DNA of 5,208 bases from Acidobacteria bacterium CG_4_9_14_3_um_filter_49_7 (GTDB lineage Bacteria > Acidobacteriota > Holophagae > Thermotomaculales > Thermotomaculaceae): assembly GCA_002789615.1 (NCBI GenBank), contig PFTO01000189.1, forward strand, positions 11,184 to 16,391, read 5' to 3'. Shown here in pieces: positions 5,151-5,208 of this stretch. How positions within the stretch are numbered: the first letter of the stretch is position 1; each line of letters opens with the position of its first letter. The position numbers and the translations under genes are program-made. The notes below the pieces were generated by a model that was not told the DNA's origin, searched no databases, and worked only from the letters and a program-made list of their open reading frames with translations.

Positions 5151-5208
5151 AGAACCGTACCTCCTGTTTCTTAATTTCGTAATTCAGAATTGAATTTGAT
5201 TCCAGTTG
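5151..5208 (-). promoter_or_regulatory. Leader of the exb-tonB operon with strong Shine-Dalgarno
   Basis: AGGAGGT at 5159-5165 (read on the minus strand) is eight bases from the exbB GTG and decides that start. The remaining leader is AT-rich and contains a six-base inverted repeat, AATTCA (5181-5186) and TGAATT (5191-5196). I see no convincing -35/-10 pair in the 58 bases available, so the promoter is probably outside the window. Confidence 0.45.

Overview
All eight genes in this window lie on the minus strand, so the biology reads from high to low coordinates. The proteins point to a Gram-negative (diderm) bacterium with a respiratory chain. They comprise a complete Ton-type inner-membrane energiser (ExbB, two ExbD, TonB), a DUF4388/PATAN protein, a secreted TPR protein and the first two subunits of NADH-quinone oxidoreductase (complex I). 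Base composition looks moderate and even along the window. Nothing looks horizontally acquired: I see no insertion sequence, tRNA, CRISPR array or phage gene. One ExbB with two tandem ExbD and a DUF4388 neighbour resembles the FCB-related candidate phyla (Zixibacteria, Latescibacterota, KSB1 and similar) or delta-proteobacterial lineages. That placement is a low-confidence impression.

The first block, 5150 to 2864, is exbB, exbD, exbD, tonB, with gaps of about 9 to 15 bases and a Shine-Dalgarno sequence before each gene, so it looks like one operon. ExbB and the ExbDs would form a proton-driven motor in the inner membrane. TonB would carry the force across the periplasm to outer-membrane receptors, none of which is encoded here. 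The tonB stop codon runs straight into a textbook intrinsic terminator (9-bp GC-rich stem, C(UUCG)G loop, six T) at 2831-2865.

The second block, 2812 to 1 and beyond, is DUF4388, TPR protein, nuoA, nuoB (cut by the window edge). Its genes are 14 to 24 bases apart, and nuoA and nuoB overlap by 10 bases. The terminator ends only 18 bases before the DUF4388 start codon, which leaves no room for a normal promoter between the two blocks. The second block must therefore depend on read-through, on a promoter inside tonB, or on control at the hairpin itself. This is the most interesting regulatory point in the window.

Functionally, the window puts a consumer of proton motive force (Ton motor) directly upstream of a producer (complex I), joined by two genes of unknown role. 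Each family is known. The less ordinary aspects are the terminator junction, the leading of the nuo genes by DUF4388 and TPR genes, the paired ExbDs with an identical 18-residue membrane segment, and a TonB with a long acidic cytoplasmic tail. Several start codons were moved from the longest possible reading frame on Shine-Dalgarno evidence. I found no clear case for a wholly new system.
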